NCBI GenBank assembly: GCA_903884125.1
Contig: CAISDR010000610.1
Location: 1 to 7,816, forward strand
DNA length: 7,816 bases
From: an uncultured bacterium
GTDB taxonomy: Bacteria > Pseudomonadota > Alphaproteobacteria > CAISDR01
Direction of reading: 5' to 3'
A model generated the notes under the pieces. That model was not told where the DNA came from, did not search any database, and saw only the letters and a program-made list of their open reading frames with translations. Within the stretch, counting starts at the first letter, position 1, and each line of letters starts with the position of its first letter. The position numbers and the translations under genes are program-made. Below, piece by piece: positions 6,668-7,816 of this stretch.

Positions 6668-7126
6668 ATGAACAAGCGACTATCTTTTGGTTTTGTTACT
6701 CTTGCCCTGACTGGATTTGGCCTGCCCGCTTTCGCCGGACCGCCTTCGACTGCACAACCGGTTGACTGGACATTGTTGTCACGCGCGGTTGACCGTCAGG
6801 TTGATGGCAAATGGACGGCCATCTTTCCAGAACAGGTTGAAAAGCTGGCGGGCAGGAAAATTCGACTGACAGGGTTTGTCGTTGGTGAGGTGTCGGCACG
6901 GGGTCATGATATTCTGATTGGCGCCCATATCCCCGGATGCACCTGTGCAATCTGCACGACGGTGGCATCGGCTATGTTTGCTGACATCCACCTTACCAAG
7001 TCCATCGCCTCTGCCCGTGGTCAATTGGTGGTTGACGGGACATTGACCCTGTCGCGTGATTGCAATGGGGCACTTTATTACAGCCTGAAGGATGCGGCCG
7101 TTGTGATGGAATATCCCAGCTCCTAG
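6668..7126 (+). CDS. Small secreted DUF3299-like protein with CxCxxC motif
   Basis: This 152-residue protein opens with a clear signal peptide: basic MNKR, a hydrophobic core, then a likely cleavage after AFA at residue 23. There is no lipobox cysteine at that site. The mature part has the outline of DUF3299: a DWTLLSRA segment, LAGRKIRLTGFVV (60-72), a hydrophobic strand (DILIGAHIPG, 81-90) leading into CTCAIC (Cys91, Cys93, Cys96), then a beta strand and QLVVDGTLTL (119-128). A fourth cysteine is Cys132. Classic DUF3299 members, as I recall them, have one cysteine in a CxH motif at this spot, so the CxCxxC version is a variant and the family call is moderate. It could bind metal or take part in thiol chemistry in the periplasm; neither is shown. 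It sits between the DUF3604 gene (16-base gap) and the isomerase gene (14-base gap). Confidence 0.6.
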   Translation: MNKRLSFGFVTLALTGFGLPAFAGPPSTAQPVDWTLLSRAVDRQVDGKWTAIFPEQVEKLAGRKIRLTGFVVGEVSARGHDILIGAHIPGCTCAICTTVASAMFADIHLTKSIASARGQLVVDGTLTLSRDCNGALYYSLKDAAVVMEYPSS

Positions 7127-7140
7127 CGCTGCGTGCCAAG

Positions 7141-7816
7141 TTGAAGAACGTCCGGTCCGATTCATCGCCGCGAATGGTCGCGGTTATTGCCTATGGCGCG
7201 GGGCTGGTACTTGGCCTGGGCATTGCTGGCTGGGCGTTCTGGTCGGATAGCGATAGGCCTGTACGCCAGTCGCAGGGAATTGCAGCACAGGTAAACGGGA
7301 TTCCAATCGGGGTCGATATCTATGATCTGATCCTGAACGGGCTGGCACAGGACAAGCGTAACGGTCTGACCGCGGGGGATCGGGCCCATGCCCTGGATGT
7401 GCTGATTGACGAAGAGTTACTGTTCCAGGCGGGCATTGCTGATGGACTTGTCCGTGCTGATCCCGACCTGCGCAAACGGGTGATCAACGCTGCCATGCGT
7501 CGGGTCATATCAATCGCGGAATCCGAGACGGTAAGCGAAGAACAGCTTCATGAATATTTCATCGCGAACAAAGATTATTTTGCAACAGCAACTGAAATTG
7601 ATTGCGACCTGTATTTCATTAGAGCTCAGCCGGAACAACAGGCGGAAATTGAAAAGCTGGCCCGGGAATGGATGGCTGGCACACCGGTCGAGGCAATGTC
7701 GGGACTGCGCCGCGCCTTGCCAAAGGGAATGATACCGGCAGATCACCTGTCGGGACAGATCGGGCCAAATGCTGGCAAGGTTCTGATCAACAGCCCAATG
7801 AATCAATTGATCGGTC
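7141..7816 (+). CDS. SurA/PpiC-type peptidyl-prolyl isomerase-like chaperone, C-terminus outside window
   Basis: The visible 225 residues form the N-terminal part of a membrane-anchored parvulin-type folding factor. Residues 1-12 are basic (KNVR, PR), a transmembrane segment spans about 13-33, and the rest should be periplasmic. The helical chaperone region includes IAAQVNGIPIGVDIYDLIL (47-65) and LDVLIDEELLFQAGIADGL (85-103). The segment VSEEQLHEYFIANKDYF (131-147) is typical just before a PpiC domain, which begins around residue 152 and is cut by the window edge. The start is uncertain: TTG at 7141 keeps positive charges before the membrane segment, while ATG at 7174 is an alternative. Neither has a clear ribosome site. 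It lies 14 bases after the DUF3299-like gene and is probably co-transcribed. Such proteins help fold or export periplasmic proteins; its clients here are inferred to be its neighbours. Whether the isomerase active site is intact cannot be judged. Confidence 0.8.
   Translation, partial: MKNVRSDSSPRMVAVIAYGAGLVLGLGIAGWAFWSDSDRPVRQSQGIAAQVNGIPIGVDIYDLILNGLAQDKRNGLTAGDRAHALDVLIDEELLFQAGIADGLVRADPDLRKRVINAAMRRVISIAESETVSEEQLHEYFIANKDYFATATEIDCDLYFIRAQPEQQAEIEKLAREWMAGTPVEAMSGLRRALPKGMIPADHLSGQIGPNAGKVLINSPMNQLIG

Overview
The window looks like ordinary chromosomal DNA of a proteobacterium, most likely an alphaproteobacterium. GC content is moderate (mid-50s by eye), genes are tightly packed, and the families (AtzE/AtzG amidase, SdsA1-type alkylsulfatase, DUF3604, parvulin-type isomerase) are common in marine and soil proteobacteria. 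The taxon is an inference. I see no rRNA, tRNA, CRISPR array, insertion sequence, phage gene or integrase.

The layout is two divergent transcription units around a 190-base control region at 4260-4449. The minus-strand unit runs from 4259 to the left edge. It holds an alkylsulfatase of the metallo-beta-lactamase fold (4259-2400), an O-antigen-ligase/polymerase-like membrane protein (2377-1127), an AtzG-like small subunit (1038-850) and an AtzE-like amidase (853 to beyond position 1, C-terminus missing). The last two overlap by 4 bases (GTGA), as expected for the two subunits of one hydrolase. The sulfatase could release sulfate from alkyl sulfates and the amidase could release ammonia from small carboxylated ureas, so this strand leans toward scavenging organic S and N. 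The membrane glycan-type enzyme in the middle fits poorly with that.

The plus-strand unit runs from 4450 to the right edge. It holds a 733-residue, membrane-anchored or secreted DUF3604 protein with PHP-like metal motifs and 18 cysteines (4450-6651), a small secreted DUF3299-like protein with a CxCxxC motif (6668-7126), and a membrane-anchored SurA/PpiC-type chaperone-isomerase (7141 to beyond 7816, cut within its PPIase domain). All three should act in the periplasm or at the membrane. I infer a cysteine-rich periplasmic metalloprotein encoded with its own folding or maturation factors. This is the part most likely to be an undescribed system.

The control region between the units contains a 13-residue leader-peptide candidate with a strong Shine-Dalgarno sequence (4351-4392). 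It coincides with a dyad (GGCATC/GATGCC) that could form a hairpin. Two genes, the amidase and the isomerase, run off the window and are described only as far as visible.
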